A stretch of DNA of 64,000 nucleotides from Pseudomonas sp. ANT_H4 (GCF_008369295.1 NZ_VOBG01000015.1:1-64000), one strand, 5' to 3'. Numbered from the stretch's first letter, positions 44,509-54,389 are shown. Made by a program: numbers and translations. Notes: generated by a model from the letters alone, not told the origin.

Positions 44509-45695
44509 GCCGTCTGCAGCAGATTACCGTGCTGGGAGCCACCGGCTCGGTAGGGTTGAGCACGCTGGATGTGATTGCCCGTCATCCGGAGCGTTATCAA
44601 GTCTTCGCCCTGACTGGCTTTAGCCGCTTGAGCGAGCTGTTGGCGCTGTGTGTTCGTCACGTGCCGCAATTTGCGGTAGTGCCTGAGGCGGTGGCTGCGC
44701 GCGGTTTGCAGGATGATCTGCGGGCGGCGGGGCTGTCGACTCAAGTGCTGGTGGGGGAGGAGGGGTTGTGTCAGGTATCCGCCGATCCTGATGTCGATAC
44801 CGTTGTCGCCGCTATTGTCGGTGCGGCTGGCCTGCGTCCAACCCTGGCCGCCGTTGACGCCGGCAAGAAGATTTTGCTGGCTAACAAGGAGGCGCTGGTG
44901 ATGTCCGGCGCACTCTTTATGCAGGCGGTGCGCAAGAGCGGCGCCGTACTGCTACCGCTGGACAGCGAGCACAACGCGATTTTCCAGTGTATGCCCGGCG
45001 ATTTTGCTCGTGGTCTGAGCCAGGTGGGTGTGCGCCGTATTTTGCTGACTGCGTCCGGCGGCCCGTTCCGACAGACGCCGCTGGCTGAGCTGGAGCATGT
45101 CTCCCCTGAACAAGCCTGTGCCCATCCCAACTGGTCGATGGGCCGCAAGATCTCGGTGGATTCGGCCAGCATGATGAACAAAGGTCTCGAACTGATTGAG
45201 GCGTGCTGGTTGTTCGATGCGCGGCCGGATCAGGTCGAGGTGGTGATTCACCCGCAAAGCGTGATTCATTCCCTGGTCGACTACGTGGACGGCTCGGTGT
45301 TGGCCCAGTTGGGTAATCCGGACATGCGTACGCCGATCGCCAACGCCTTGGCCTGGCCCGAGCGCATTGATTCGGGTGTTGCTCCTCTGGACCTGTTTGC
45401 CATCGCCCGGCTGGATTTCCAGGCCCCCGACGAGCAGCGCTTCCCGTGCCTGCGTCTGGCGCGTCAAGCTGCCGAGGCAGGTAACAGCGCGCCGGCGATG
45501 CTCAATGCGGCCAATGAAGTGGCTGTGGCGGCGTTTCTCGAACGACGCATCCGTTTCCCGGAGATCGCGAGTATCATCGAGGACGTTCTGAGCCTTGAAC
45601 CTGTGGTCGCCGTTGATGACTTGGGCGCGGTCTTCGAGGCTGATACAAAGGCCCGGGCCCTGACCGAGCAATGGTTGAGCCGCAATGCGCGTTAA
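44505..45695 (+). CDS. dxr: 1-deoxy-D-xylulose 5-phosphate reductoisomerase
   Basis: 396 residues, GTG start at 44505 overlapping the cdsA stop. The NADPH-dependent enzyme makes MEP, committing to the non-mevalonate isoprenoid route that feeds UppS. Motifs: ITVLGATGSVGLSTLDV, NKEALVMSGALF, DSEHNAIFQC, GRKISVDSASMMNKGLE. Called ispC in some genomes. Confidence 0.97.
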   Translation: MSRLQQITVLGATGSVGLSTLDVIARHPERYQVFALTGFSRLSELLALCVRHVPQFAVVPEAVAARGLQDDLRAAGLSTQVLVGEEGLCQVSADPDVDTVVAAIVGAAGLRPTLAAVDAGKKILLANKEALVMSGALFMQAVRKSGAVLLPLDSEHNAIFQCMPGDFARGLSQVGVRRILLTASGGPFRQTPLAELEHVSPEQACAHPNWSMGRKISVDSASMMNKGLELIEACWLFDARPDQVEVVIHPQSVIHSLVDYVDGSVLAQLGNPDMRTPIANALAWPERIDSGVAPLDLFAIARLDFQAPDEQRFPCLRLARQAAEAGNSAPAMLNAANEVAVAAFLERRIRFPEIASIIEDVLSLEPVVAVDDLGAVFEADTKARALTEQWLSRNAR

Positions 45696-45750
45696 CCTTT
45701 TTGGGCGCGCTTGAGCCTGTAGGCACTGGATTGGAATGCGGAGAAATTAG

Positions 45751-47103
45751 ATGAGTGCGCTCTACATGATTGTCGGCACCCTGGTTGCTCTGGGTGTGCT
45801 GGTCACCTTCCACGAATTCGGCCACTTCTGGGTGGCGCGTCGTTGCGGCGTCAAGGTTCTGCGTTTTTCCGTCGGTTTCGGGATGCCGTTGCTGCGCTGG
45901 CATGACCGTCAAGGCACCGAGTTCGTGATTGCTGCCATTCCCTTGGGCGGCTACGTCAAGATGCTCGACGAGCGCGAAGGCGAAGTGCCCGCTGATCAGT
46001 TGGACCAATCCTTCAATCGCAAGACCGTTCGTCAGCGCATTGCCATCGTTGCTGCCGGGCCTATCGCCAACTTTTTGCTGGCCATGGTGTTCTTCTGGGT
46101 GCTGGCGATGTTGGGCAGCCAGCAGGTGCGTCCGGTTATCGGTGCGGTGGAGGCGGGCAGTATCGCGGCCAAGGCCGGGCTGATCGCAGGGCAGGAAATT
46201 GTTGCCATTGATGGCGAGCCTACTACCGGTTGGGGCGCGGTCAATTTGCAGTTGGTGCGCCGCCTGGGTGAAAGCGGCACCGTGAAGCTGGTGGTGCGCG
46301 AGCAGGATTCCACGGCCGAAACGCCGCGGGAGCTGGCCCTCGACAACTGGCTCAAGGGCGCCGACGAGCCTGATCCGATCAACTCTCTGGGGATTCGTCC
46401 ATGGCGGCCCTCCTTGCCACCGGTGCTGGCAGAGCTGGATCCCAAAGGCCCTGCGCAAGCTGCAGGGCTGAAAACCGGCGACCGCCTGTTGGCCCTTGAT
46501 GGCCAGGCACTGGGTGACTGGCAGCAAGTGGTCGATCTGGTGCGTGTACGCCCTGATACCAAAATTGTGCTGAAAGTTGAGCGCGACGGTGCTCAAATCG
46601 ACGTCCCTGTCACCCTGGCGGTGCGCGGGGAAGCCAAGGCGGCCGGGGGTTATCTAGGCGCCGGGGTGAAAGGTGTCGAGTGGCCACCTTCGATGGTGCG
46701 TGAGATAAGTTTCGGGCCGTTGGCCGCAATTGGCGAGGGTGCGCGACGCACTTGGACCATGAGTGTGTTGACCCTCGATTCCCTCAAGAAAATGTTGTTC
46801 GGCGAGCTCTCGGTAAAAAACTTGAGTGGACCGATAACCATTGCTAAAGTGGCGGGCGCTTCTGCCCAGTCGGGCATGGCTGATTTCCTGAATTTCCTGG
46901 CTTATCTGAGTATTAGCCTCGGGGTTCTGAATTTGTTGCCCATTCCAGTATTGGATGGGGGGCATCTGTTGTTTTATCTGGTCGAGTGGGTGCGTGGTCG
47001 CCCCTTGTCGGATCGGGTGCAGGGTTGGGGGATACAGATCGGTATCAGTTTGGTGGTCGGGGTGATGTTGTTAGCCTTGGTCAACGATCTGGGACGACTG
47101 TAA
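45751..47103 (+). CDS. rseP: RIP zinc metalloprotease RseP (MucP-type)
   Basis: 450 residues. An intramembrane site-2 protease that cuts anti-sigma factors (MucA/RseA) in envelope stress. The active-site HEFGHFWVARRCG lies in the first helix, two PDZ domains fill the middle, and NLLPIPVLDGGHL supplies the Asp ligand. Upstream dxr ends 55 bases before, and a small hairpin separates it from bamA. Confidence 0.96.
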   Translation: MSALYMIVGTLVALGVLVTFHEFGHFWVARRCGVKVLRFSVGFGMPLLRWHDRQGTEFVIAAIPLGGYVKMLDEREGEVPADQLDQSFNRKTVRQRIAIVAAGPIANFLLAMVFFWVLAMLGSQQVRPVIGAVEAGSIAAKAGLIAGQEIVAIDGEPTTGWGAVNLQLVRRLGESGTVKLVVREQDSTAETPRELALDNWLKGADEPDPINSLGIRPWRPSLPPVLAELDPKGPAQAAGLKTGDRLLALDGQALGDWQQVVDLVRVRPDTKIVLKVERDGAQIDVPVTLAVRGEAKAAGGYLGAGVKGVEWPPSMVREISFGPLAAIGEGARRTWTMSVLTLDSLKKMLFGELSVKNLSGPITIAKVAGASAQSGMADFLNFLAYLSISLGVLNLLPIPVLDGGHLLFYLVEWVRGRPLSDRVQGWGIQIGISLVVGVMLLALVNDLGRL

Positions 47104-47123
47104 CGCTTCGCTGAATTGCGAAT

Positions 47124-47142
47124 CTGCCGCATTTTGCGGCAG
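47124..47142 (+). terminator. Small hairpin between rseP and bamA
   Basis: CTGCCGC and GCGGCAG form a 7-bp stem with a 5-base loop, followed by TTTGTTTATT. Likely a partial terminator or attenuator, since bamA begins 36 bases further on. Confidence 0.55.
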
Positions 47143-47177
47143 TTTGTTTATTGCCAGTTGGAATAAGAAAGGACTTC

Positions 47178-49565
47178 ATGAAACGTCTGCTGCTAACTGC
47201 GGTTCTCACCGTATTGATGATCGCCGAAGTTCACGCCGAGTCCTTCACCATCTCCGATATTCGCGTCAACGGCCTCCAGCGGGTTTCCGCGGGTAGCGTC
47301 TTTGGCGCTTTGCCGTTGAACGTCGGGGAACAGGCTGATGATCGTCGCCTGGTGGAATCCACTCGTGCGCTGTTCAAAACCGGTTTCTTTCAAGACATCC
47401 AATTGGGGCGCGAAGGCAACGTCCTTGTCATCACTGTCGTCGAGCGACCGTCCGTCGCCAGTATCGAGATCGAAGGCAACAAGGCGATCTCCACTGAAGA
47501 CTTGATGAAAGGTCTCAAGCAATCGGGCCTTGCCGAAGGCGAGATCTTCCAGCGTGCCACCCTCGAAGGCGTACGTAACGAGCTGCAACGTCAATATGTT
47601 GCCCAGGGTCGTTATTCCGCCTCGGTGGATACCGAGGTGGTGCCGCAGCCGCGTAACCGTGTTGGCCTCAAGGTCAACATCAACGAAGGTACCGTGGCGG
47701 CCATCCAGCACATCAACGTGGTGGGTAACACCAAGTTCGCTGACGAAGATCTGATCGGCCTGTTCGAGCTCAAGACCACCAACTGGCTGTCGTTCTTCAA
47801 GAACGATGACAAGTACGCCCGTGAAAAGCTTTCCGGTGACCTGGAGCGTCTGCGTTCCTATTACCTGGACCGTGGCTATATCAACATGGATATCGCTTCG
47901 ACCCAGGTGTCTATCACCCCGGACAAGAAGCATGTCTACATCACCGTCAACGTCAACGAAGGCGAAAAGTATCGCGTTCGTGACGTGAAGCTCAGCGGCG
48001 ACTTGAAAGTGCCTGAAGACCAGGTCAAGTCCCTGTTGCTGGTGCAGAAGGACCAGGTGTTCTCGCGCAAGCTGATGACCACCACGTCCGAACTGATCAC
48101 CCGCCGCCTGGGTAACGAGGGCTACACCTTCGCCAACGTCAACGGCGTGCCCACCCCGCACGATGATGACCACACTGTGGACATCACCTTTGTCGTCGAT
48201 CCTGGCAAGCGTGCCTATGTAAACCGCATCAACTTCCGTGGCAACACCAAGTCCGAAGACGAAGTGCTGCGTCGTGAAATGCGCCAGATGGAAGGTGGTT
48301 GGGCTTCGACCTACCTGATCGACCAGTCCAAGACCCGTCTTGAGCGCCTGGGCTTCTTCAAGGAAGTCAACGTCGAAACCCCGGCCGTGCCGGGCGTGGA
48401 TGACCAGGTTGACGTGAACTATGCAGTAGAAGAGCAAGCGTCCGGTTCGATCACCGCCAGCGTCGGTTTCGCACAAAGTGCCGGCCTGATCCTTGGTGGC
48501 TCCATCACCCAGAACAACTTCCTGGGTACCGGTAACAAGGTCAGCATCGGCCTGACCCGAAGCGAATACCAGAGCCGCTATAACTTCGGTTATGTCGACC
48601 CCTACTGGACAGCTGACGGCGTGAGCCTGGGCTACAACGCCTTCTATCGCACCACCGACTACAAAGACCTCGACGTCGACGTTGCAAGCTATGCAATCGA
48701 CAGCCTGGGTGCCGGTGTCAATGTTGGCTATCCAATCAGCGAGACCTCGCGCCTGACCTTCGGCCTGACCGCGCAACAGGATGAGATCAAGACTGGTGTC
48801 TACACCGTGGATGAGATCTTCGACTTCGTGCGTACCGAGGGTGACAAGTTCCTCAACTTCAAGGCCTCGGCCGGTTGGTCGGAATCGACCCTGAACAAAG
48901 GGGTGCTGGCGACACGCGGTCACTCCCAGAGCCTGACACTGGAAAGCACTACTCCAGGCAGCGACCTGTCGTTCTTCAAGCTTGATTACCGCGGCCAGTT
49001 GTTCACGCCGCTGAGCGACAACTACACCATGCGCCTGCACACTGAACTGGGCTACGGTGACGGTTACGGTTCGACCAATGGCCTGCCGTTCTACGAGAAC
49101 TACTACGCGGGTGGTTTCAACTCGGTACGTGGCTTCAAGGACAGCACCCTGGGCCCTCGTGGTACCCCGAGCCGTGGCTTCGACAAGACGGGTAACGTGG
49201 GGACTGTTGCTGACTCGGACAACGATCCGCTGCCATTCGGTGGTAACGTGCTGATTCAAGGTGGTGCGGAGATTCTATTCCCGCTGCCATTCGTCAAGGA
49301 TCAACGCTCCCTGCGTACCTCGGTCTTCTGGGATGTGGGTAACGTGTTCGACTCCAAGTGCGAGCAGATCAAGAACCCTAGTGGTTTGAAGTCCGATACC
49401 CAGTGCAACGACGTCAGTCTCAGCAACCTGGCAAGCTCTGTGGGTGTTGGCGTGACCTGGATTACGGCCTTGGGCCCATTGAGCTTTGCTCTGGCCATGC
49501 CGATCAAGAAACCGGATAACGCTGAAACCCAGATTTTCCAATTCTCCCTCGGCCAGACGTTCTAA
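47178..49565 (+). CDS. bamA: Outer-membrane assembly factor BamA
   Basis: 795 residues from MKRLLLTAVLTVLMIAEVHA, a cleavable signal peptide; the SD GAAAGGA lies 6 bases upstream. It inserts beta-barrel proteins into the outer membrane. Five POTRA domains (to about residue 420) precede a 16-strand barrel, with VRGFKDSTLGPRG as the conserved barrel motif and a terminal phenylalanine in FSLGQTF, the normal insertion signal. Confidence 0.97.
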   Translation: MKRLLLTAVLTVLMIAEVHAESFTISDIRVNGLQRVSAGSVFGALPLNVGEQADDRRLVESTRALFKTGFFQDIQLGREGNVLVITVVERPSVASIEIEGNKAISTEDLMKGLKQSGLAEGEIFQRATLEGVRNELQRQYVAQGRYSASVDTEVVPQPRNRVGLKVNINEGTVAAIQHINVVGNTKFADEDLIGLFELKTTNWLSFFKNDDKYAREKLSGDLERLRSYYLDRGYINMDIASTQVSITPDKKHVYITVNVNEGEKYRVRDVKLSGDLKVPEDQVKSLLLVQKDQVFSRKLMTTTSELITRRLGNEGYTFANVNGVPTPHDDDHTVDITFVVDPGKRAYVNRINFRGNTKSEDEVLRREMRQMEGGWASTYLIDQSKTRLERLGFFKEVNVETPAVPGVDDQVDVNYAVEEQASGSITASVGFAQSAGLILGGSITQNNFLGTGNKVSIGLTRSEYQSRYNFGYVDPYWTADGVSLGYNAFYRTTDYKDLDVDVASYAIDSLGAGVNVGYPISETSRLTFGLTAQQDEIKTGVYTVDEIFDFVRTEGDKFLNFKASAGWSESTLNKGVLATRGHSQSLTLESTTPGSDLSFFKLDYRGQLFTPLSDNYTMRLHTELGYGDGYGSTNGLPFYENYYAGGFNSVRGFKDSTLGPRGTPSRGFDKTGNVGTVADSDNDPLPFGGNVLIQGGAEILFPLPFVKDQRSLRTSVFWDVGNVFDSKCEQIKNPSGLKSDTQCNDVSLSNLASSVGVGVTWITALGPLSFALAMPIKKPDNAETQIFQFSLGQTF

Positions 49566-49610
49566 GCGTCTGACCCAAGATAACGACAACGGATTCTGTA
49601 GGAGTGCATC

Positions 49611-50114
49611 GTGCGTAAGTTGACTCAATTGGTTCTCCTGGCGACTGTCCTGGTAGCAACCCCGGCCTTTGCCGAAATGAAAATCGCTGTCCTGAACTAT
49701 CAGATGGCTCTGCTGGAATCCGATGCGGCCAAGAAATACGCCGTGGATGCCGAGAAGAAATTCGGTCCGCAACTGACCAAGCTCAAGACTCTGGAAAGTA
49801 GCGCCAAAGGTATTCAGGATCGTCTGGTCGCCGGTGGCGACAAAATGCAGCAAGGCGAGCGCGAGCGTCTGGAGCTTGAATTCAAGCAAAAGGCCCGTGA
49901 CTATCAGTTCCAATCCAAGGAACTGAACGAAGCCAAGGCTGTTGCTGACCGTGAAATGCTCAAGCAACTCAAGCCAAAACTCGACAGCGCCGTGGAAGAA
50001 GTCATCAAGAAGGGTGCCTTTGACCTGGTCTTCGAGCGTGGCGCGGTGATTGATGTCAAACCTCAGTACGACATCACCCGCCAGGTGATCGAGCGCATGA
50101 ACCAGCTGAAGTAA
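49611..50114 (+). CDS. skp: Periplasmic chaperone Skp/OmpH
   Basis: 167 residues, GTG start with AGGAG 7 bases upstream. Signal peptide LTQLVLLATVLVATPAFA, then long amphipathic helices that form the trimer's tentacles, with basic tips (KKFGPQLTKLK). It carries unfolded outer-membrane proteins to BamA, coded just upstream. Confidence 0.93.
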   Translation: MRKLTQLVLLATVLVATPAFAEMKIAVLNYQMALLESDAAKKYAVDAEKKFGPQLTKLKTLESSAKGIQDRLVAGGDKMQQGERERLELEFKQKARDYQFQSKELNEAKAVADREMLKQLKPKLDSAVEEVIKKGAFDLVFERGAVIDVKPQYDITRQVIERMNQLK

Positions 50115-50117
50115 ACC

Positions 50118-51173
50118 ATGACCGCGACTATAAAACTTGGCCAGTTGGCCGAGTTCCTGGGGGCCACCTTACATGGCTCCCCGGAGAAGGAAATCACTGG
50201 GCTAGCCACCTTGCAGGAGGCTGGCCCAGCTCAGTTGAGCTTTCTGGCAAACCCCCAATACCGTAAATACCTGGGCGATACCCAGGCCGCAGCCGTGTTG
50301 CTGAAGGCCGCTGATGCCGAAGGGTTTACCGGGGACGCGCTCGTTGTTGCCGACCCGTACCTGTCGTACGCACGGGTGTCCCACCTGTTCGATCCAAAAC
50401 CCAAGGCTGCTGCCGGTATTCATCCCTCGGCAGTGATTGCTGATGACGCCCAGGTTGATCCTGCGGCGAGCATTGGCGCTTTTGTGGTGATCGAGAGTGG
50501 CGCCCGCATTGGTGCCGGTGTGACGGTAGGGGCCCAGTGCTTTATCGGTGCCTGCAGTGAAATTGGTGCCGGTGGCTGGCTCGCGCCGCGCGTGACCCTG
50601 TACCACGATGTGCGTATTGGCCAGCGTGTGGTGATTCAGTCGGGCGCCGTGATCGGCGGCGAGGGCTTCGGCTTCGCCAATGAAAAAGGCGTTTGGCAGA
50701 AGATCGCTCAGGTTGGCGGCGTATTGATCGGCGACGACGTAGAAATTGGCGTCAACACCGCTATTGATCGCGGGGCTCTGGCCGATACCGTGATTGGTAA
50801 CGGCGTGAAGTTGGACAACCAGATTCAGATCGCTCACAACGTGCAGATTGGCGATCACACGGCCATGGCCGCCTGCGTGGGGATTTCCGGCAGCACCAAG
50901 ATCGGCAAGCATTGCATGCTGGCTGGCGGCGTCGGGTTGGTGGGTCATATCGAAATCTGCGACAACGTATTCATCACCGGCATGACCATGGTGACCCATT
51001 CGATTACTGAGCCTGGGTCCTATTCTTCCGGTACGGCCATGCAACCTGCTGCCGAATGGCGCAAGAGTGCGGCCCGACTGAGGCAACTCGACGACATTGC
51101 TCGACGCCTGAAACATTTGGAAAAGCGTGTTGGGGACGTGACCCCTGGCGGTAATGCTTCATCAGATGGCTGA
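50118..51173 (+). CDS. lpxD: UDP-3-O-acylglucosamine N-acyltransferase
   Basis: 351 residues. It adds the second acyl chain in lipid A synthesis. The N-terminal uridine-binding domain (LAEFLGATLHGSPEKEITG) is followed by hexapeptide repeats forming a left-handed beta-helix and the AHNVQIGDHTAMA catalytic histidine. A short helical tail ends it. Starts 3 bases after the skp stop. Confidence 0.97.
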   Translation: MTATIKLGQLAEFLGATLHGSPEKEITGLATLQEAGPAQLSFLANPQYRKYLGDTQAAAVLLKAADAEGFTGDALVVADPYLSYARVSHLFDPKPKAAAGIHPSAVIADDAQVDPAASIGAFVVIESGARIGAGVTVGAQCFIGACSEIGAGGWLAPRVTLYHDVRIGQRVVIQSGAVIGGEGFGFANEKGVWQKIAQVGGVLIGDDVEIGVNTAIDRGALADTVIGNGVKLDNQIQIAHNVQIGDHTAMAACVGISGSTKIGKHCMLAGGVGLVGHIEICDNVFITGMTMVTHSITEPGSYSSGTAMQPAAEWRKSAARLRQLDDIARRLKHLEKRVGDVTPGGNASSDG

Positions 51174-51283
51174 GACCATTTCCATATCAAGTGTGCACAG
51201 CCGCTAGACTGCCTCCTTGATTTGCTAGAGGGGCGCGCCTTAGTCCGCGCGCTCCCAATCTTTATTACAGGCTTCCCCCCGAA

Positions 51284-51724
51284 ATGATGGACATCAACGA
51301 GATTCGCGAATACCTGCCTCACCGTTACCCGTTCCTGCTGGTGGATCGTGTCGCGGAGTTGGATGTTGAGCGCAAGTACATTCGTGCCTACAAGAATGTC
51401 AGCATCAACGAGCCTTTCTTCAACGGTCACTTCCCTGCGCATCCAATCATGCCGGGTGTATTGATCATTGAAGCGATGGCCCAGGCGGCTGGTATCCTTG
51501 GTTTCAAAATGCTCGACCTGAAGCCTGCTGATGGCACGCTTTACTATTTCGTGGGTTCCGACAAGCTGCGCTTTCGCCAGCCAGTCACTCCGGGCGACCA
51601 GTTGATCCTTGAGGCTACGTTCCTGAGCTGCAAGCGTCAAATCTGGAAATTCCAGTGCCAGGCGTCGGTTGACGGCAAGCCTGTGTGCTCTGCTGAAATC
51701 ATCTGTGCGGAACGCAAACTATGA
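51284..51724 (+). CDS. fabZ: 3-hydroxyacyl-ACP dehydratase FabZ
   Basis: 146 residues (or 145 if the second ATG at 51287 is used). It dehydrates 3-hydroxyacyl-ACP in fatty acid elongation. The hot-dog motif LPHRYPFLLVDRV, then FFNGHFPAHPIMPGVLIIEA with catalytic His and the Glu in the helix. The lpxA start overlaps its stop by 4 bases. FabZ and LpxA compete for the same substrate, so coupling is meaningful. Confidence 0.97.
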   Translation: MMDINEIREYLPHRYPFLLVDRVAELDVERKYIRAYKNVSINEPFFNGHFPAHPIMPGVLIIEAMAQAAGILGFKMLDLKPADGTLYYFVGSDKLRFRQPVTPGDQLILEATFLSCKRQIWKFQCQASVDGKPVCSAEIICAERKL

Positions 51725-52497
51725 GTTTGATTGACCCTCGCGCAATCATCGATCCGACGGCCGTCCTGGCCGCCGACGTTGAGGTCGGCCCCTGGTCGAT
51801 CATCGGCGCAGGTGTGGAAATCGGCGAGGGGACAGTCATCGGGCCACATGTGATCCTCAAAGGTCCGACCCGGATTGGCAAACACAATCGCATCTACCAG
51901 TTTTCATCGATAGGCGAAGACACGCCTGACATGAAGTACAAGGGTGAAGAGACCCGCCTGGTAATCGGTGATCACAACATCATCCGTGAAGGCGTGACCA
52001 TTCACCGTGGCACTGTCCAGGATCGTGCCGAGACCACCCTGGGTGATCACAACCTGGTGATGGCTTACGCTCATATTGGGCATGACAGCGTCATCGGCAA
52101 CCACTGTATTCTGGTCAACAACACCGCGTTGGCCGGCCATGTGCATGTTGATGACTGGGCGATCCTGTCGGGCTTCACTCTTGTTCATCAGTATTGCCAT
52201 ATCGGTGCCCACAGCTTTTCCGGCATGGGCACCGCCATCGGCAAGGACGTTCCGGCTTTTGTCACGGTATTCGGCAACCCTGCCGAGGCCCGCAGCATGA
52301 ACTTCGAGGGCTTGCGTCGTCGTGGCTTCAGCGAAGAGGCTATCCATGCCCTGCGCCGCGCCTACAAGGTGGTCTACCGCCAGGGGTTGACGGTTGATCA
52401 GGCCTTGGCCGAATTGGTTGAACCGGCATCGCTGTTTCCTGAAGTCGCGGTGTTCCGTGATTCGATTCAGGCATCGACTCGCGGCATCACCCGTTAA
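51721..52497 (+). CDS. lpxA: UDP-GlcNAc acyltransferase LpxA
   Basis: 258 residues. First step of lipid A synthesis. Hexapeptide repeats throughout, with the active-site YAHIGHDSVIGNHC containing the catalytic histidine and a C-terminal helical bundle (GFSEEAIHALRRAYKVVYR). ATGA overlap with fabZ. Confidence 0.97.
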   Translation: MSLIDPRAIIDPTAVLAADVEVGPWSIIGAGVEIGEGTVIGPHVILKGPTRIGKHNRIYQFSSIGEDTPDMKYKGEETRLVIGDHNIIREGVTIHRGTVQDRAETTLGDHNLVMAYAHIGHDSVIGNHCILVNNTALAGHVHVDDWAILSGFTLVHQYCHIGAHSFSGMGTAIGKDVPAFVTVFGNPAEARSMNFEGLRRRGFSEEAIHALRRAYKVVYRQGLTVDQALAELVEPASLFPEVAVFRDSIQASTRGITR

Positions 52498-52499
52498 TC

Positions 52500-53639
52500 A
52501 TGGCCAAGTTGCGTATAGCGCTGGTCGCCGGAGAAGCTTCCGGCGATATTCTCGGTGCAGGTCTAATGCGGGCCCTCAAGGCCCAGCATCCGGCGGTTGA
52601 ATTTCTGGGCGTCGGCGGCCCACTGATGCAGGCCGAAGGGCTAACCTCCTATTTCCCCATGGAACGCCTTTCGGTGATGGGGCTGGTAGAGGTGCTGGGA
52701 CGTTTGCGTGAGCTACTGGCTCGCCGTAAAAAGCTGATCCAGACCCTGATCGAAGAAAACCCCGACGTCTTTATCGGCATCGATGCACCGGACTTCACCC
52801 TCAATATCGAACTCAAGTTGCGTCAGGCCGGGATCAAGACTGTGCACTACGTCAGCCCGTCTGTGTGGGCATGGCGGCAGAAGCGCGTGCTGAAGATCCG
52901 CGAAGGCTGCGACCTGATGCTGACCCTGCTGCCGTTCGAGGCCAGGTTCTACGAAGAGAAGGGCGTGCCGGTGCGTTTCGTCGGTCATACCCTGGCCGAC
53001 ACCATCCCGCTTCAGGCTGACCGTGCCGCCGCCCGCGCCGAACTGGGCTTGCCGGAGGGTCCGCTGGTGGCCTTGATGCCGGGTAGCCGCGGTGGTGAAG
53101 TCGGCCGCCTTGGTGCGCTGTTTTTTGATGCCGCCGAACGTCTGCAAGCCTTGAAGCCGGGTGTGCGGTTCGTATTGCCGTGCGCCAGCCCTGAGCGTCG
53201 TGCGCAAATTGAAGAATTGCTGGTGGGGCGCAACTTGCCGTTGAGCCTGCTCGACGGCGGTTCGCACCTGGCCTTGGCCGCTTGCGATGCCGTGTTGATC
53301 GCTTCCGGCACCGCCACCCTGGAGGCCTTGCTCTACAAGCGCCCCATGGTTGTGGCTTATCGCCTGGCGCCGCTGACTTATTGGATTCTCAAGCGCATGG
53401 TCAAAAGCCCGTATATCTCCTTGCCCAACTTGCTGGCCCAGCGTCTGCTGGTGCCCGAGTTGTTGCAGGACGATGCAACGGCTGAAGCCTTGGCGCAGAC
53501 GTTGCTCCCTTTGATTGACGGCGGCGAAGAGCAAACCCGTGGTTTTGACGAGATTCACCGGACCTTGCGCCGTGATGCGTCAAACCAGGCCGCCGATGCG
53601 GTCCTGACCTTGATCGGCCACACACAGGAAGCCCTATGA
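52500..53639 (+). CDS. lpxB: Lipid A disaccharide synthase
   Basis: 379 residues. A GT19 glycosyltransferase making the lipid A disaccharide from UDP-2,3-diacylglucosamine and lipid X. ALVAGEASGDILGAGLM opens it, and YVSPSVWAWRQKRVLKI and SGTATLEALLYKRPMVVAYR are conserved. Starts 2 bases after lpxA; its stop overlaps rnhB by 4 bases. Confidence 0.97.
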   Translation: MAKLRIALVAGEASGDILGAGLMRALKAQHPAVEFLGVGGPLMQAEGLTSYFPMERLSVMGLVEVLGRLRELLARRKKLIQTLIEENPDVFIGIDAPDFTLNIELKLRQAGIKTVHYVSPSVWAWRQKRVLKIREGCDLMLTLLPFEARFYEEKGVPVRFVGHTLADTIPLQADRAAARAELGLPEGPLVALMPGSRGGEVGRLGALFFDAAERLQALKPGVRFVLPCASPERRAQIEELLVGRNLPLSLLDGGSHLALAACDAVLIASGTATLEALLYKRPMVVAYRLAPLTYWILKRMVKSPYISLPNLLAQRLLVPELLQDDATAEALAQTLLPLIDGGEEQTRGFDEIHRTLRRDASNQAADAVLTLIGHTQEAL

Positions 53640-54268
53640 AGACGCAAATTGGCCTGGATTTCAGCCTGGTCGCCGAAGCTCATGAATTGGTGGCCGGTGT
53701 CGATGAGGTCGGTCGCGGCCCCCTCTGTGGTGCAGTTGTCACGGCTGCGGTGATTCTCGACCCGACCCGGCCGATTATCGGCCTCAACGATTCGAAGAAG
53801 CTCACCGAAGCCCGTCGTGAAAAACTCTACGACGAGATTTGCGAGAAAGCCCTGAGCTGGCATATCGCCCGGGCCGAAGTCGAAGAAATCGATGAACTGA
53901 ACATCCTCCACGCTACGATGCTCGCCATGCAGCGCGCCGTAGAAGGGCTGCACATCGCGCCAAAGCTGGCGATGATCGACGGCAACCGCTGCCCGAAACT
54001 GTCGATGCCGGCCGAGGCCGTGGTCAAGGGCGATAGCAAGGTCCCGGCAATTGCCGCTGCATCGATCCTGGCCAAGGTCAGCCGCGACCGTGAAATGGCT
54101 GCTTTCGAATTGATCTACCCCGGCTACGGCATTGGCGGGCACAAAGGCTATCCGACGCCCGTTCATCTGGAAGCTTTGGCTCGTCTGGGTCCGACCCCGA
54201 TTCACCGTCGCTCGTTTGCCCCGGTGCGCCAGGCTTATGCGGCGCGGGAAAGCCTGATCGAGATCTAG
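53636..54268 (+). CDS. rnhB: Ribonuclease HII
   Basis: 210 residues. It cuts RNA in RNA-DNA hybrids, including single ribonucleotides. The active-site opening is VAGVDEVGRGPLCGAVV with the catalytic DE pair; MIDGN and KGDSKVPAIAAASILAKVSR carry the other residues. Overlaps the lpxB stop by 4 bases; a long hairpin follows. Confidence 0.97.
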   Translation: MKTQIGLDFSLVAEAHELVAGVDEVGRGPLCGAVVTAAVILDPTRPIIGLNDSKKLTEARREKLYDEICEKALSWHIARAEVEEIDELNILHATMLAMQRAVEGLHIAPKLAMIDGNRCPKLSMPAEAVVKGDSKVPAIAAASILAKVSRDREMAAFELIYPGYGIGGHKGYPTPVHLEALARLGPTPIHRRSFAPVRQAYAARESLIEI

Positions 54269-54288
54269 CAGCAGGCTGATGTTTTTGC

Positions 54289-54361
54289 CAAGGCCCGGTA
54301 CAATCCGGCCTTTAAAGCGTACCAAGCGCAGTAGCTTTAAATGCCGGATTTCCGGGCCTTG
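54289..54361 (+). terminator. Long three-part hairpin between rnhB and dnaE
   Basis: Three stems stack in one arm: CAAGGCCCGG with CCGGGCCTTG, ATCCGGC with GCCGGAT, and TTTAAAGC with GCTTTAAA (54311-54318 and 54334-54341). Together they give 25 paired bases with one 4/2 internal loop, one 1/1 bulge and a 15-base apical loop. TTGTTTTCA follows. It could be the terminator of the lpx-rnhB operon, an attenuator for dnaE, or a processing site. No gene fits in it. Confidence 0.6.
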
Positions 54362-54389
54362 TTGTTTTCACGTTTTGTACAGGATCACT

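Noticed and set aside
47193..49259. 688-codon minus-strand frame opposite bamA
   Set aside because: Shadow frame rich in Val/His/Asp; bamA is intact with signal peptide, POTRA domains and barrel.
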